Of a DNA stretch of 64,000 nt, positions 27,592 through 37,137 are shown in pieces (positions within the stretch are counted from its first letter, which is position 1; the number at the start of each line of letters is the position of its first letter). Source of the stretch: DATJKD01 sp963728295 (GTDB lineage: Bacteria; Pseudomonadota; Gammaproteobacteria; Steroidobacterales; Steroidobacteraceae); the NCBI GenBank assembly GCA_963728295.1, contig CAVSKB010000012.1:62001-126000 (forward strand), written 5' to 3'. The notes under the pieces were generated by a model. It was not told the DNA's origin. It did no database searches and was given only the letters and a program-made list of their open reading frames with translations. The position numbers were made by a program, and so were the translations under genes.

Positions 27592-28284
27592 CTATCGGAG
27601 CGACGGGTCGGTCTTGATGGCTCGCACGGTCATCCGCCACATCATCACGATCCAGCCGAAGAACGCGACCGCGACGAGCCAGAAGCCGATGATTCCGTTC
27701 CAGGAGAATGGGCCGCCATGGAAGAAGGGGAGAAGCGCGCCGGGCAGGAACAGGATCGCGACCCAGATGTTGGCGAACCCGACCCAGCGTGGATAGGCCT
27801 GGACCTCGTTACGATCGGTCAGGATGCACCAACCGATCGCGACGTTCTGTATGAACCCCGGAGGATAGAAGCCTACGAACGTGATCCAGGCAAAGTCGTT
27901 CAGCAATTGTATGTTGGCGGGCGAGGTCTCCTCCCTGTATGCGGCGATCAGCCAGAAATAGGCGGCCAGCAGGGCGATCATGACTGTGCCGCACGAGCTG
28001 GCCATCTGGACATAGGTCAGCGGGTGCGACGCACCCTCGATGCGCCTCATCTGCATGGCGATCGCCGCGGACATCGTCCACCAGAAGACTGACGCGAATG
28101 CCAGAACCGACATCCCGAGGCGGATGCGCCATCGGTTCTCCTGGAATTCCAACGCGAGATCCGCCGCGCTCATGCCGGGGTCGATCAGCGGCATCCAACC
28201 GGCGATCCCGAAGATCCCGAGGCCCAGGAGAATTGCGAAAACGAGCGCCGAGTGGGCGCACAGCAGTTGATTCGTTCTGCTCAT
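27592..28284 (-). CDS. Six- to seven-helix membrane protein of unknown function
   Basis: The 230-residue product is almost entirely hydrophobic helices with an amphipathic N terminus (MSRTNQLLCAH). Visible motifs are YPPGFIQNVAIGWCIL and YPRWVGFANIWVAILFLPGA. It resembles uncharacterised membrane proteins found beside oxidase subunit III/IV pairs. It is the first gene of a three-gene set with them. ATG 28284 is chosen over an upstream GTG extension whose residues look non-coding. Confidence 0.7.
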   Translation of the reverse strand: MSRTNQLLCAHSALVFAILLGLGIFGIAGWMPLIDPGMSAADLALEFQENRWRIRLGMSVLAFASVFWWTMSAAIAMQMRRIEGASHPLTYVQMASSCGTVMIALLAAYFWLIAAYREETSPANIQLLNDFAWITFVGFYPPGFIQNVAIGWCILTDRNEVQAYPRWVGFANIWVAILFLPGALLPFFHGGPFSWNGIIGFWLVAVAFFGWIVMMWRMTVRAIKTDPSLR

Positions 28285-28533
28285 CGCGAAAAACCCCTCC
28301 CCGGTCGCCGATTCGCCTGCGTGTTTTTTGCGGCAGGCGCCGGCTCTCGATCGTGTATCAAACATGCTGACTGTACGTGAGCCTACCATCTCGGTTCAAC
28401 CGGACGGTCGATCGTGCTCATTCCCTGCTTGTGGTCTGAGACGTCCTTTCCTGTCGATTGATCGCTCGACCGGCAGGCGTCTCACGGGGCTGGGCGCGCC
28501 ATTGGGAGCCCGTTGGCGTCTGGCTGCTGCGCA

Positions 28534-29514
28534 ATGAATCTGTGCATGACATGCTCACGATCCACACTCTTCGCCGGCCGTCGGTTCAGGCGAGCTTGCC
28601 CGGTTGCGCTCGCGTTTCTCGGCTGCTGCGGGTCTGTCTCGCCGGCCGGTGCGCACGATATCGAGTTCGTCTCGGAGCATCTGCCCGAAGTGGCCATGGA
28701 CCATCGTTACGCGGCCTTGCCGGTGTGGCCGTCCGAAACCGAAGCGCTCTGGCAGTTCACCGCGCAAGCAGGTTACAGCGCGACGCGGACAGGCGAGCTC
28801 GAGCTGAGTGGCCCAACGTTCTCAATGGCCGTGCATCGCTCGTTGCATCCCGGCTGGAAGCTGAGCGGCTTCGCATTTTTCGATGACCTACAGTTTTCCG
28901 GCCGCAACGATCATCGGCCACTCGACGTAGGTTTCGCCGCGAACGTACCGTTGTCGTTGCCGGCCGATGCGAAGTTCACGAACCTGCAGGGTTCGGCGCG
29001 CGAATACGGGGTGGGCGTGAGCCTGGCTCATGCCATCGAGGACGGCTGGCTCGCGGGCTGGCGCTGGACGGCCGGCGCGCTGTGGCAGCAACTCGACCTC
29101 AGCAACTATTCGTCGCCCTATATCGTGCTCGCCGGGCCCTCGGCGGGCGCTACCGGGACCATCGATTACAGCTTGAGCTGGTCGTTCACGACACCGTTCG
29201 CGGGAATTTCGCGCCCGTTCGCGCTCGGGCGCTGGACTCTCGAACCACGTTTCCTTGTCGCCGTGCCATTGCCGCGGCGCGGCGTGCAGGGTCGGATAAC
29301 CGGCGATGCATTCGACCTCAGCGGCAATTCCGCCGACAACGGCCACAGCAAGCACTACGGCGATCCATCGCCCGTGATCGGCATGGTAGTCCGGTACGAA
29401 CCGTGGGGACTGGAGGTCGACGTCGGTACCGCGTTGACCGAGGCATTGCTCGAACCGCTGATCCATGAAGGCATCGATCAGAACATCGCGCTATCGGTGG
29501 CCTGGCAATTCTGA
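28534..29514 (+). CDS. Outer-membrane beta-barrel protein
   Basis: The 326-residue protein has a signal peptide (to about GSVSPAGAHD). It then shows alternating amphipathic strands (WQFTAQAGYSATRTGELELS; WKLSGFAFFDDLQF; WTLEPRFLVAVPL) and ends in a C-terminal Phe (ALSVAWQF), the BAM recognition signal. It resembles the MetA-pathway phenol/toluene-type transporters and other channel barrels only in general form, so no substrate is given. ATG 28534 fits the signal peptide; a TTG 21 bases upstream is less likely. It is divergent from the oxidase-subunit operon. Confidence 0.7.
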   Translation: MNLCMTCSRSTLFAGRRFRRACPVALAFLGCCGSVSPAGAHDIEFVSEHLPEVAMDHRYAALPVWPSETEALWQFTAQAGYSATRTGELELSGPTFSMAVHRSLHPGWKLSGFAFFDDLQFSGRNDHRPLDVGFAANVPLSLPADAKFTNLQGSAREYGVGVSLAHAIEDGWLAGWRWTAGALWQQLDLSNYSSPYIVLAGPSAGATGTIDYSLSWSFTTPFAGISRPFALGRWTLEPRFLVAVPLPRRGVQGRITGDAFDLSGNSADNGHSKHYGDPSPVIGMVVRYEPWGLEVDVGTALTEALLEPLIHEGIDQNIALSVAWQF

Positions 29515-29532
29515 AGCGATGTGAGCTCGCAT

Positions 29533-30975
29533 TCATCGCCGGCGCGCGTCCCTTATTTCTGCCCCAAGCGGCGGGGCGACGTCCTCAAGCGACCGTCGTT
29601 CCGCGTCGACTCCGAGCGAGGCCGCGACGGCGGCGGCGGCGCACATCAGGACGCTGGCGAAGACGTAGGCGCCGAAGAGCGCGTCGCGACTGCCGGACTC
29701 GATCATGGCGCCGAAGAGCGGCGGGCCGAGGAAGCCCCCGAGCGCCGTGCCGGCGGCATAGAAGAGCGAGATGGACACGGCGCGCATCTCGACCGGGAAG
29801 ATCTCGCTCACGGTAAGGTAGGCGGAGCTCGCCGCCGCCGAGGCGACGAAGAAAATGGAGCTCCAGCAGACGGCAAGCCCGGTGGCACCGAGCAGCTCCC
29901 GCGAGAAGAGGTAGCCGGTGGCGAGAAGCCCGACGCCGGAAAGGCCGTATGTCGAGGCGATCATCACGCGGCGGCCGACGGTGTCGAACAACCGCCCGAG
30001 TACCAGCGGGCCGAGGAAATTGCCGACGGCGAACGGAAAGATGTAATAGCCGACGCGTTCTTCGGGCACGCCGAGAAAGCGCGAGAGCACGAGTGCATAG
30101 GTGAAGAAGATAGCGTTGTAGAAGAAGGCCTGGGATGTCATCAGCGTCAGCCCGAGGACCGCGCGTCGGCGGTAGCGCACCGCGATGACATGCGCCACCT
30201 GACCCCACGGGATGGTGTGCAGCGCGCGCAGGTGCATCTTCTCGTGTGCATCGTCGTTGACCACCCCGACCTGGCGCTCGATGTCTCGAACCACGCGCTC
30301 GGCTTCTTCGGCGTGGCCGTGCGTGAGCAGCCAGCGCGGGCTCTCGGGCAGGTGCCGCCGTACGAGCAGGATTGCGATGCCGAGCACACCGCCCAGGCCG
30401 AAGGCGATGCGCCAGCTGATGTCGGGCGCCAGGAGCCCGGGCTGGAGCAGGACGACGCTGAGCCCGGCGCCGAGGGCCGCGCCCATCCAGAACGTGCCGT
30501 TGATGGCCAGGTCCACCCTGCCGCGCACGCGCGCCGGGATGAGCTCGTCGATGGCGGAGTTGATCGCGGCGTACTCTCCACCGATGCCGAAGCCGGTGAG
30601 AAACCGGCAGAATGCGAACGACGTTATGCTCCACGTGAACGCGGTGAGCACCGTGGCGACGAGATACACGAGCAACGTGACCAGGAACATGCGCTTGCGC
30701 CCGAGCCGGTCGGCGAGCCGGCCGAAGAAGAGCGCGCCAAGCACAGCGCCGGCGATATAGGCGGACGCCGCCCAGCCGATCTCCGTAGCCGAGAGGCCGA
30801 GTGTGTCGGGGCGTTGGAGGCTCGGCCCGAGCGAGCCCACCACGGTGACCTCCAACCCGTCCAGGAGCCAGCTCACGCCGAGCGCGACCACGACGCGCCA
30901 GTGCCAGGCCGACCAGGGCAGACGGTCCAGCCGGGCGGGGATGTCGGTCGAAATCAGACCTTGCGCGAGCCTCAA
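29533..30975 (-). CDS. MFS transporter (aromatic acid:H+ symporter-like)
   Basis: This 480-residue, 12-helix transporter has the AAHS/sugar-porter-type signatures WLLDGLEVTVVG, GRLADRLGRKRMFL and RFLTGFGIGGEYAAINSAI, and a long loop PESPRWLLTHGHAEEAERVV. TTG 30975 overlaps the stop of the upstream DHA2 transporter as TTGA, so the two are co-translated. Likely substrates are organic or aromatic acids. It converges on the beta-barrel gene with an 18-base gap. Confidence 0.85.
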   Translation of the reverse strand: MRLAQGLISTDIPARLDRLPWSAWHWRVVVALGVSWLLDGLEVTVVGSLGPSLQRPDTLGLSATEIGWAASAYIAGAVLGALFFGRLADRLGRKRMFLVTLLVYLVATVLTAFTWSITSFAFCRFLTGFGIGGEYAAINSAIDELIPARVRGRVDLAINGTFWMGAALGAGLSVVLLQPGLLAPDISWRIAFGLGGVLGIAILLVRRHLPESPRWLLTHGHAEEAERVVRDIERQVGVVNDDAHEKMHLRALHTIPWGQVAHVIAVRYRRRAVLGLTLMTSQAFFYNAIFFTYALVLSRFLGVPEERVGYYIFPFAVGNFLGPLVLGRLFDTVGRRVMIASTYGLSGVGLLATGYLFSRELLGATGLAVCWSSIFFVASAAASSAYLTVSEIFPVEMRAVSISLFYAAGTALGGFLGPPLFGAMIESGSRDALFGAYVFASVLMCAAAAVAASLGVDAERRSLEDVAPPLGAEIRDARRR

Positions 30976-32426
30976 ATCCGGGAATTCCGAGATGTCGCGT
31001 GGGGAGCCTTCCGGGCGTTGATGGTCAGCGCCGCCGTAACCGCGCTCAAGGCCGCGAGCACGGCTGCGGCGATCATCGCAAGACGGTACGCGCTCACCAA
31101 CGCGGAGCCACCGAGGTCCGGCGATGAACCTGCGTCGAACGCCAGACCCAGCGCGGCGATGGCAACGAGGCTGCCTGTGCGCGCGGCCGCATTGTTGATG
31201 CCGGATGCCGTGCCGCTTTTCTCGTCCGGTGCCGAGTCGAATACGGTCGTCGTCAGGGGCGCGATCGTGATGGTCATGCCGATGCTGACAACGGTGAGAC
31301 CGGGAAGGACGCCGCTCCAGTAGCTGGGGTTGCTGCTGGATGACGCCAGGATCGCGAACCCCGCTGCTGTGACTGTCGGACCGATGGTGAGCGGAAGCCG
31401 CGCGCCAAACCGATTGACAAGACGGCCCGACCAGCGGGACCCCAGACCGAGAATCGCCGAGAATGGCAGGAACGCAGCACCAGCTGCGGTTGCGCTGTAG
31501 CCGTGAACGTGAATCAGGAGGAACGGCAGCAGGAACATGGCGCCGCCCAGCGCGGCGTAGAGCAAGACCGTAAGGGCGTTCGCCCCGCTGAAGGTGAGTT
31601 CGCGGAAGAGCGATGGCGGCATCATCGGCGACCTCGCGCGTGATTCGTGTCGAATGAAAATCCAAATGGCCAGGACCGCAGATATCAACGCTACGGCGCC
31701 TCCGAACAGGGCGCCCGCCCCGAGCGCGTTCAAGCCGTAGCTCAGCAATCCGAGAGACAGGACTGCGAGTACGGCGCCGCTGCCGTCCAGCGCTTCCGAT
31801 CGATTGATGGCTCCATCAGACGGTAGCTTGAGAGCGAACAGCAGGGCGGCCGCGGCGATCGGCAGATTGAGGAAGAAGATCGAGCGCCATCCAATCGTGT
31901 CGACGAGCCAGCCGCCGAGCGGCGGCCCGAGCGCAGTCGTGAGCGCGCCCGCCGCGGCCCATGTGCCAAGTGCGACGCCGCGATCCTTGCCACTGTAGGC
32001 CGAGCCGATGATCGCCAGGCTCGTTGGAGTCAGCAGGGCGGCGCCCACGCCTTGAGCCAGCCGGGCGGCCACCAACCAGGGCGCCGACGGTGCCACACCG
32101 CAAGCGAGCGAGGCCAGGGCGAAGATGCCCAGACCGATCATGAAAATGCGACGCCGCCCAAAGCGGTCGCCGGCCGAACCGCCGAGCAGTATCAAGCTGG
32201 CAAACGTCAACATGTAACCGTTGACGACCCACTGCAGCGTGCCAAAGGTAGTCCCGAGGCTGCGCTGCATTACCGGCAAAGCGACGTTCACGACCGAACC
32301 GTCGATGAAGCTCATGCTGGATCCGAGAATCGTGGCAGGCAGCACCCAGCGCGTGCTTTGAGCCGCCAGGTCGGAAGGCTTGTGCGCCTCGGGCGTTTCG
32401 CAGGGTAGACGGTGTGGACCGACCAT
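30972..32426 (-). CDS. MFS transporter, DHA2 (drug:H+ antiporter-2) family
   Basis: The 484-residue, 14-helix exporter has motif C-like and D1 sequences: SFIDGSVVNVALPVMQ, LQWVVNGYMLTFA, GDRFGRRRIFMIG and RLAQGVGAALLTPTSLAII. The family exports drugs and amphipathic metabolites. It is paired with the following transporter through a four-base overlap, which is unusual for two MFS proteins. No regulator gene is adjacent. Confidence 0.9.
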   Translation of the reverse strand: MVGPHRLPCETPEAHKPSDLAAQSTRWVLPATILGSSMSFIDGSVVNVALPVMQRSLGTTFGTLQWVVNGYMLTFASLILLGGSAGDRFGRRRIFMIGLGIFALASLACGVAPSAPWLVAARLAQGVGAALLTPTSLAIIGSAYSGKDRGVALGTWAAAGALTTALGPPLGGWLVDTIGWRSIFFLNLPIAAAALLFALKLPSDGAINRSEALDGSGAVLAVLSLGLLSYGLNALGAGALFGGAVALISAVLAIWIFIRHESRARSPMMPPSLFRELTFSGANALTVLLYAALGGAMFLLPFLLIHVHGYSATAAGAAFLPFSAILGLGSRWSGRLVNRFGARLPLTIGPTVTAAGFAILASSSSNPSYWSGVLPGLTVVSIGMTITIAPLTTTVFDSAPDEKSGTASGINNAAARTGSLVAIAALGLAFDAGSSPDLGGSALVSAYRLAMIAAAVLAALSAVTAALTINARKAPHATSRNSRI

Positions 32427-32609
32427 TTCAGACCGAGCCCAAAGCGCTGAAGTGCTTAAGATTCTATGCCGATGCCCCCGAACACCGGTTCTCGCTCGCT
32501 ACTTCAGGTCAAAGTCCTACAACTGGCACCGCGGCACACCGACAGATCGGTGGGGCGGGCATCGCCAACATGCAGGCCGTCTAATCAACCGAAAAATGAT
32601 GGAGGCACA

Positions 32610-32888
32610 ATGAACCTGATCATATGGCTGGTTGTCGGCGGATTGATCGGCTGGGTCGCCAGTCTGATCATGAAGACCGATGCCCAACAGGGTCTGTTGC
32701 TAAATGTGATCGTGGGTATCGTTGGAGCGTTGCTCGGGGGATGGTTGCTGTCACCTCTGGTCGGAGCCGGCACCGTCAATCAAGGCGATTTCAGCCTGAT
32801 GGGACTGCTGGTGTCGCTGGGCGGCGCGATCCTACTGTTGTTCGTGGTCAATCTGATTCGCCGCGGTACCGCCGGCCCCAGGGTTTAA
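32610..32888 (+). CDS. GlsB/YeaQ/YmgE-family membrane protein
   Basis: The 92-residue product has three hydrophobic helices and the family pattern IIWLVVGGLIGWVASLIM, then NVIVGIVGALLGGWLL. GGAGG at 32601-32605 supports ATG 32610. Members are small stress-associated inner membrane proteins (transglycosylase-associated) without a defined activity. A perfect 15-base hairpin follows. Confidence 0.93.
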   Translation: MNLIIWLVVGGLIGWVASLIMKTDAQQGLLLNVIVGIVGALLGGWLLSPLVGAGTVNQGDFSLMGLLVSLGGAILLLFVVNLIRRGTAGPRV

Positions 32889-32908
32889 AGCTTTTCAGCC
32901 TGTTATCT

Positions 32909-32944
32909 GGTGACCACGCGGTCAAGGACGACCGCGTGGTCACC
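32909..32944. terminator. Perfect 15-base-pair hairpin between convergent genes
   Basis: GGTGACCACGCGGTC (32909-32923) pairs fully with 32930-32944 around the loop AAGGAC. It lies between the GlsB-like gene and the convergent M48 gene, so it may end both transcripts. There is no T-tract on either side, so it is not a textbook intrinsic terminator. Confidence 0.55.
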
Positions 32945-32956
32945 GCGCAGCGCTCC

Positions 32957-33775
32957 TCAGCGCTTTGCGCCAGCCGCCTGGTACAGCGGCAACACTTTTG
33001 GCAGGCGAGCCTGCAGCTCGGCAATCCGATTCCCAGGCGCAGGATGCGTACTGAGGAATTCCGGCGAGCTGCCCTTTTCCGCTGCCATCATCTTCTGCCA
33101 TACATTTACGGCGGCCCGCGGGTCATAGCCTGCACGTGCCATGAGCTCGAGACCCATGACGTCCGCTTCGGACTCCTGCTCGCGGCTGTGCGGAAGTTGG
33201 AACGTGACCGCAGCCACCGTGTTTGCGAGGTCAAGCGTTCCCTGTCCCGCCCCGGTGGCGACGGCAATGCCGGTCAGCGCCAGCTGCTGCGCATAGGCGC
33301 GCGAGACCCGCTCGCGTGTGTGCTCGCGAAGTGCGTGCGAGATCTCATGCCCGATGACAGCGGCGAGCTCTGCGTCGGTGAGCTTCAGCCGGTCGACGAG
33401 GCCGCTGTACACCATGATCTTGCCCCCCGGCATGGCGTAGGCGTTCATCTCGCTGGTGGTGAGCGTGTTGATCTCCCAGTTCCATCCTGGTGCGTCGGGA
33501 CGGAACGTGGCGGTCGCCGGGATCAGCTTTTGCGCGATGTTCCGGACACGGGCGGTGAGGGCGGGGTTCGTATTGAGCTTGCCGGCCTCGCGTGCCTTCT
33601 GTACCTCCTGCGCATAGGCCTGCGCCGCACCGTTCTCGACGTCTTTCTCTGAGACGAGCATTTGCTGCTTGCGCTCGACGCCGACCGTGCCGGGGGCGGT
33701 GGTCTGCACGGTCTGGCAACCCGAGACCAGGAGCGTTCCGAATAACACGGCGGCGGACAGGTTTCTTACAAACAT
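32957..33775 (-). CDS. M48-family zinc metalloprotease lipoprotein (LoiP/YcaL-like)
   Basis: This 272-residue protein has a lipoprotein signal (LLVSGC, lipidated Cys20), the zinc motif HEISH (about 142-146) and the third ligand in SREQESEADVMGLELM. It ends in HPAPGNRIAEL. It is a periplasmic M48 protease of the LoiP/YcaL type involved in envelope protein quality control. The C-terminal domain is short and no TPR repeats follow, so it is not BepA. It converges on the GlsB-like stress gene. Confidence 0.93.
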   Translation of the reverse strand: MFVRNLSAAVLFGTLLVSGCQTVQTTAPGTVGVERKQQMLVSEKDVENGAAQAYAQEVQKAREAGKLNTNPALTARVRNIAQKLIPATATFRPDAPGWNWEINTLTTSEMNAYAMPGGKIMVYSGLVDRLKLTDAELAAVIGHEISHALREHTRERVSRAYAQQLALTGIAVATGAGQGTLDLANTVAAVTFQLPHSREQESEADVMGLELMARAGYDPRAAVNVWQKMMAAEKGSSPEFLSTHPAPGNRIAELQARLPKVLPLYQAAGAKR

Positions 33776-34030
33776 TTCAAAGACCTTGTGTCAGTTTGAG
33801 GCGCAAAGTGCGGCAGATCGCTTCGATCCGCCATTGTCGTTAGATCATCCGCCAGTCGCCTTGTTCCGAGTGTCTGCCCGGCGCTTCGTGTGCCGCCCGG
33901 GCGATCTGGGCCCCGTTCCGGGGACATCAGCGCCGTGTGGGTGTATTTTCCATGAGCACGAAAACAAGACAACAGCCGGGTGCGCCACTTGGGGACAATT
34001 CAATCGCCGCGCGCTGCTGACCGCGCCTTG

Positions 34031-35392
34031 ATGGGCCATCCGAAAGGCCTCTTCTACCTGGCCTTCACCGAAGCCTGGGAGCGCTTTTCCTTTTACGGCA
34101 TGACGGCGCTCCTGGTGCTGTACATGGTGAACCAGTTGCTGCTGCCCGGCCACGTGGAGCACATCGCCGGATTCGCGGGATTCCGCGCGGCCGTCGAATC
34201 CGTGGTGGGTCCGCTTTCGACGCAGGCGCTCGCATCGCAGATCTTCGGTCTCTACGCCGGTTTCGTCTATTTCACGCCGCTGCTCGGCGGCTTCATCGCC
34301 GACCGTTGGATAGGGCAGCGCAACGCGGTCGTGATCGGTGCGCTGTCGATGAGCGGGGGCCATCTTGCAATGGCTTTCGATCAGTCCTTCCTGCTGGCCC
34401 TGCTGCTGCTCGTCGTGGGCTCAGGCTTTCTCAAGGGCAATATTTCCGCGCAGGTCGGAGCCCTTTATCCTCGCGAGGAGGAGGCTCTACGCACCCGCGG
34501 CTTCGCCATCTTCAGCATGGGGATCAATTTCGGAGCGGTCGCCGGGCCGCTGCTGTGCGGTGTGCTCGCGCAGGTCTACGGTTGGCAATACGGCTTCGGC
34601 ATTGCGGCGATCTTCATGCTCGCCGGATTGGCCACCTATCTGTCCGGTTATCGGCATCTGCCTGCTCGAGTGGCGCGAGGTGCCCGGGAGAGCAGCGCAC
34701 TCACCTCCGCCGACTGGCGGGTGATCCTGGCGCTCATCGCGGTGATGATCATCACGATCTTTCAGTCGGTCGCGTACTACCAACTCGCCAACGTGCTGCC
34801 GGTATGGATCCAGCAGCACGTCACACTCGACGTGGGCGCGCTCAGGATTCCGGTCCCCTGGTATCAATCGATCGACGCGCTGTTCAGCATCCTCGGCGTG
34901 CCGCTGCTGTTCTGGATCTGGGGTCACCAGGCATCGCGCCGTCGGGAGCCCGGCGATCTCGGCAAGATCGGCATTGGCGCCTGGCTGGCCGCAGCGAGCA
35001 ACCTGATCCTCGTGGTCGCCATTCTTGTCGCGGGCTCAGCGCCCGTTCACGCGATCTGGCCGTTTCTCTACTGTGCGGGACAGGGCATCGCCTTCCTGTA
35101 TTACTGGCCCACGCTGCTGGCGCTGGTCTCGCGTGCGGCGCCGGCGAAGGTGAACGCGACCATGATGGGGCTTGCCTTCATGAGCCTGTTCGTTTCAAAC
35201 AACATCATCGGCTGGGTTGGCGGCTTCTACGAGAAGATGAAGCCCGTGGAATTCTGGGCCATGCACGCCGCGATAGCGGCGGTGGGTGGGCTGCTGGTGA
35301 TGCTGTTCGGGCGGCGGCTGAGCCGAGCGCTCGGAAATGGCACGAAACAACTGTTGCACCCGTCCGCGCTCGCGGTCGAGGCTGAGCGCTGA
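34031..35392 (+). CDS. POT-family peptide:H+ symporter
   Basis: The 453-residue, 12-14-helix transporter has the POT signature FTEAWERFSFYGMTALLVLY with the ExxERFxYY motif in shortened form. GNISAQVGALYP and FSMGINFGAVAGPLL further match the PTR2 family, which imports di- and tripeptides with protons. ATG 34031 is chosen; the frame is open to a GTG at 33980 but those residues are not family-like. No Shine-Dalgarno is obvious at either start. It is divergent from the M48 gene. Confidence 0.88.
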   Translation: MGHPKGLFYLAFTEAWERFSFYGMTALLVLYMVNQLLLPGHVEHIAGFAGFRAAVESVVGPLSTQALASQIFGLYAGFVYFTPLLGGFIADRWIGQRNAVVIGALSMSGGHLAMAFDQSFLLALLLLVVGSGFLKGNISAQVGALYPREEEALRTRGFAIFSMGINFGAVAGPLLCGVLAQVYGWQYGFGIAAIFMLAGLATYLSGYRHLPARVARGARESSALTSADWRVILALIAVMIITIFQSVAYYQLANVLPVWIQQHVTLDVGALRIPVPWYQSIDALFSILGVPLLFWIWGHQASRRREPGDLGKIGIGAWLAAASNLILVVAILVAGSAPVHAIWPFLYCAGQGIAFLYYWPTLLALVSRAAPAKVNATMMGLAFMSLFVSNNIIGWVGGFYEKMKPVEFWAMHAAIAAVGGLLVMLFGRRLSRALGNGTKQLLHPSALAVEAER

Positions 35393-35457
35393 GACCTGCG
35401 ATCATCAACGCTTCACGGCATACTGCCTGCCTTCGCATGTCACCGCGCTGCCGATGA

Positions 35458-37131
35458 ATGAGTGATCCGTTGAATGCGCCAAAGCGTCTATCGACGTTGT
35501 CGGCCTTTCGCTATCCCGTTTTCCGAGGTGTCTGGTTCGCCAGCACGCTCTCCAATCTCGGCGGGCTGATCCAGTCGGTCGGCGCGTCGTGGTTGATGAT
35601 CTCGATCGCGCCGTCGGCGGACATGGTCGCGCTCGTGCAGGCATCGGTCACGCTGCCGATCATGTTGCTGTCGCTGGTGTCCGGGGCGATGGCGGACAAT
35701 CTCGACCGTCGCAACGTGATGCTCGGTGCGCAGTTCTTCATGGTGGCCGTCTCCGTCGCATTGGCGGTGTGCGCGTGGGTGGGATGGATCACGCCGTGGC
35801 TGCTGCTGCTGTTCACGTTCTTGATTGGATGCGGCGCAGCGTTCAACGCACCGGCCTGGCAGGCGGCCGTCGGCGACATGGTGCCGCGCGACGAGTTACC
35901 GGCCGCCGTTGCTCTCAACAGCATGGGCTTCAACATTGCGCGGAGTATCGGACCGGCAATCGGCGGCGTGATCGTCGCGGCTGCGGGCGTCGCTACCGCG
36001 TTCGTGGTCAATGCGGCGAGCTACGTACCGCTGATCGCCGTGCTGGCGCGCTGGCGTCCGCCGCCGAATCCCCAGACGCTGCCTCGTGAGACGCTTGGAA
36101 CGGCCGTGGCAGCGGGCATTCGCTATGTTGCGATGTCTCCCGTTATCCGCACGGTTCTCGTGCGCAGCGCGGCCTTCGGTCTCGGTGCAAGCGCGATCAT
36201 GGCGCTGCTGCCCCTGGTGGCCAAGGTGCTGATCGGGGGCGGGCCGGTCACGTATGGCCTGTTACTCGGCGCGTTCGGCGTCGGAGCGATCGCAGGCGCT
36301 CTCGGGGCTGCGCGCTTGCGCCGGATGCTGTCGACCGAGGGCATCGTCCGCTCGGCCGGCTGCGCAGTTGCGCTCGCCGCGGCGATCGTAGGTGTGAGCA
36401 CGCAACTGCTGGTGACGATGGGGGCGCTGCTCCTGGCGGGCGCAGGGTGGGTGCTGAGCCTTGCGACGCTCAATGTCACGGTGCAGTTGTCCGCACCGCG
36501 CTGGGTCGTGGCGCGCGCCTTGTCGCTCTACCAGATGGCTGCGTTCGGCGGACTGGCGGCGGGGAGCTGGCTGTGGGGCGTCGTAGCCGCCGCCGAGGAT
36601 GTCGGCGCCGCATTGCTCATCGCGGCGTTCGTCATTCTCGCTTGTGCGCTGCTCGGCCGCTGGTTGCCGCTGACGCAATCCGGGGAGCTCAATCTCGATC
36701 CACTGAGGCTCTGGAAGGAACCCAGCACGGCTGTCCCCGTCGAGCCACGTACCGGTCCGGTCGTGATCACGATCGAATACGTAATCCGCGAGGAGGACGT
36801 CCTCGAGTTCCTGAGAAGAATGGCCGAGCGGAGACGCATCCGTCGTCGCGACGGTGCACGCAACTGGAGGGTACTGCGCGATCTTGCCGATCCGCAACTG
36901 TGGATAGAGCGCTACGAAACGCCGACGTGGCTCGACTACGTACGCCTGAACAGCCGGCTGACCCAGGACGATGCGACGGTCCCTGAACGCCTTCGAGCGC
37001 TGCATCGAGGCCCCGGCGCTCCTCGGGTGCGTCGGATGATCGAACGCCAGACCAGCTCGCTTCCCACGGAACATGCTCCGAGCCCGCACGACCCGGCCGG
37101 ATCGCTGGTCGATCCGACGAGGTCGGCATAG
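35458..37131 (+). CDS. MFS transporter with C-terminal cytoplasmic domain (MFS_3 family)
   Basis: The 557-residue protein starts with FRYPVFRGVWFASTLSNLGG and has 12 helices with DNLDRRNVMLG in the first loop, as in the enterobactin-exporter-like MFS_3 family. After about residue 425 a soluble alpha/beta domain follows (VVITIEYVIREEDVLEFLRR, then ARNWRVLRDLADPQLWIERY) that resembles the antibiotic-biosynthesis-monooxygenase fold. This tail is known in the family. The role is probably export of a small metabolite. It converges on the quinone-reductase-like gene with a six-base gap. Confidence 0.88.
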   Translation: MSDPLNAPKRLSTLSAFRYPVFRGVWFASTLSNLGGLIQSVGASWLMISIAPSADMVALVQASVTLPIMLLSLVSGAMADNLDRRNVMLGAQFFMVAVSVALAVCAWVGWITPWLLLLFTFLIGCGAAFNAPAWQAAVGDMVPRDELPAAVALNSMGFNIARSIGPAIGGVIVAAAGVATAFVVNAASYVPLIAVLARWRPPPNPQTLPRETLGTAVAAGIRYVAMSPVIRTVLVRSAAFGLGASAIMALLPLVAKVLIGGGPVTYGLLLGAFGVGAIAGALGAARLRRMLSTEGIVRSAGCAVALAAAIVGVSTQLLVTMGALLLAGAGWVLSLATLNVTVQLSAPRWVVARALSLYQMAAFGGLAAGSWLWGVVAAAEDVGAALLIAAFVILACALLGRWLPLTQSGELNLDPLRLWKEPSTAVPVEPRTGPVVITIEYVIREEDVLEFLRRMAERRRIRRRDGARNWRVLRDLADPQLWIERYETPTWLDYVRLNSRLTQDDATVPERLRALHRGPGAPRVRRMIERQTSSLPTEHAPSPHDPAGSLVDPTRSA

Positions 37132-37137
37132 CTGCGT

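Noticed and set aside
29521..31323. 600-residue open frame on the plus strand
   Set aside because: It lies wholly opposite two real MFS genes, is rich in Arg, Glu, Ala and Gly from codon-position bias, and has no domain.
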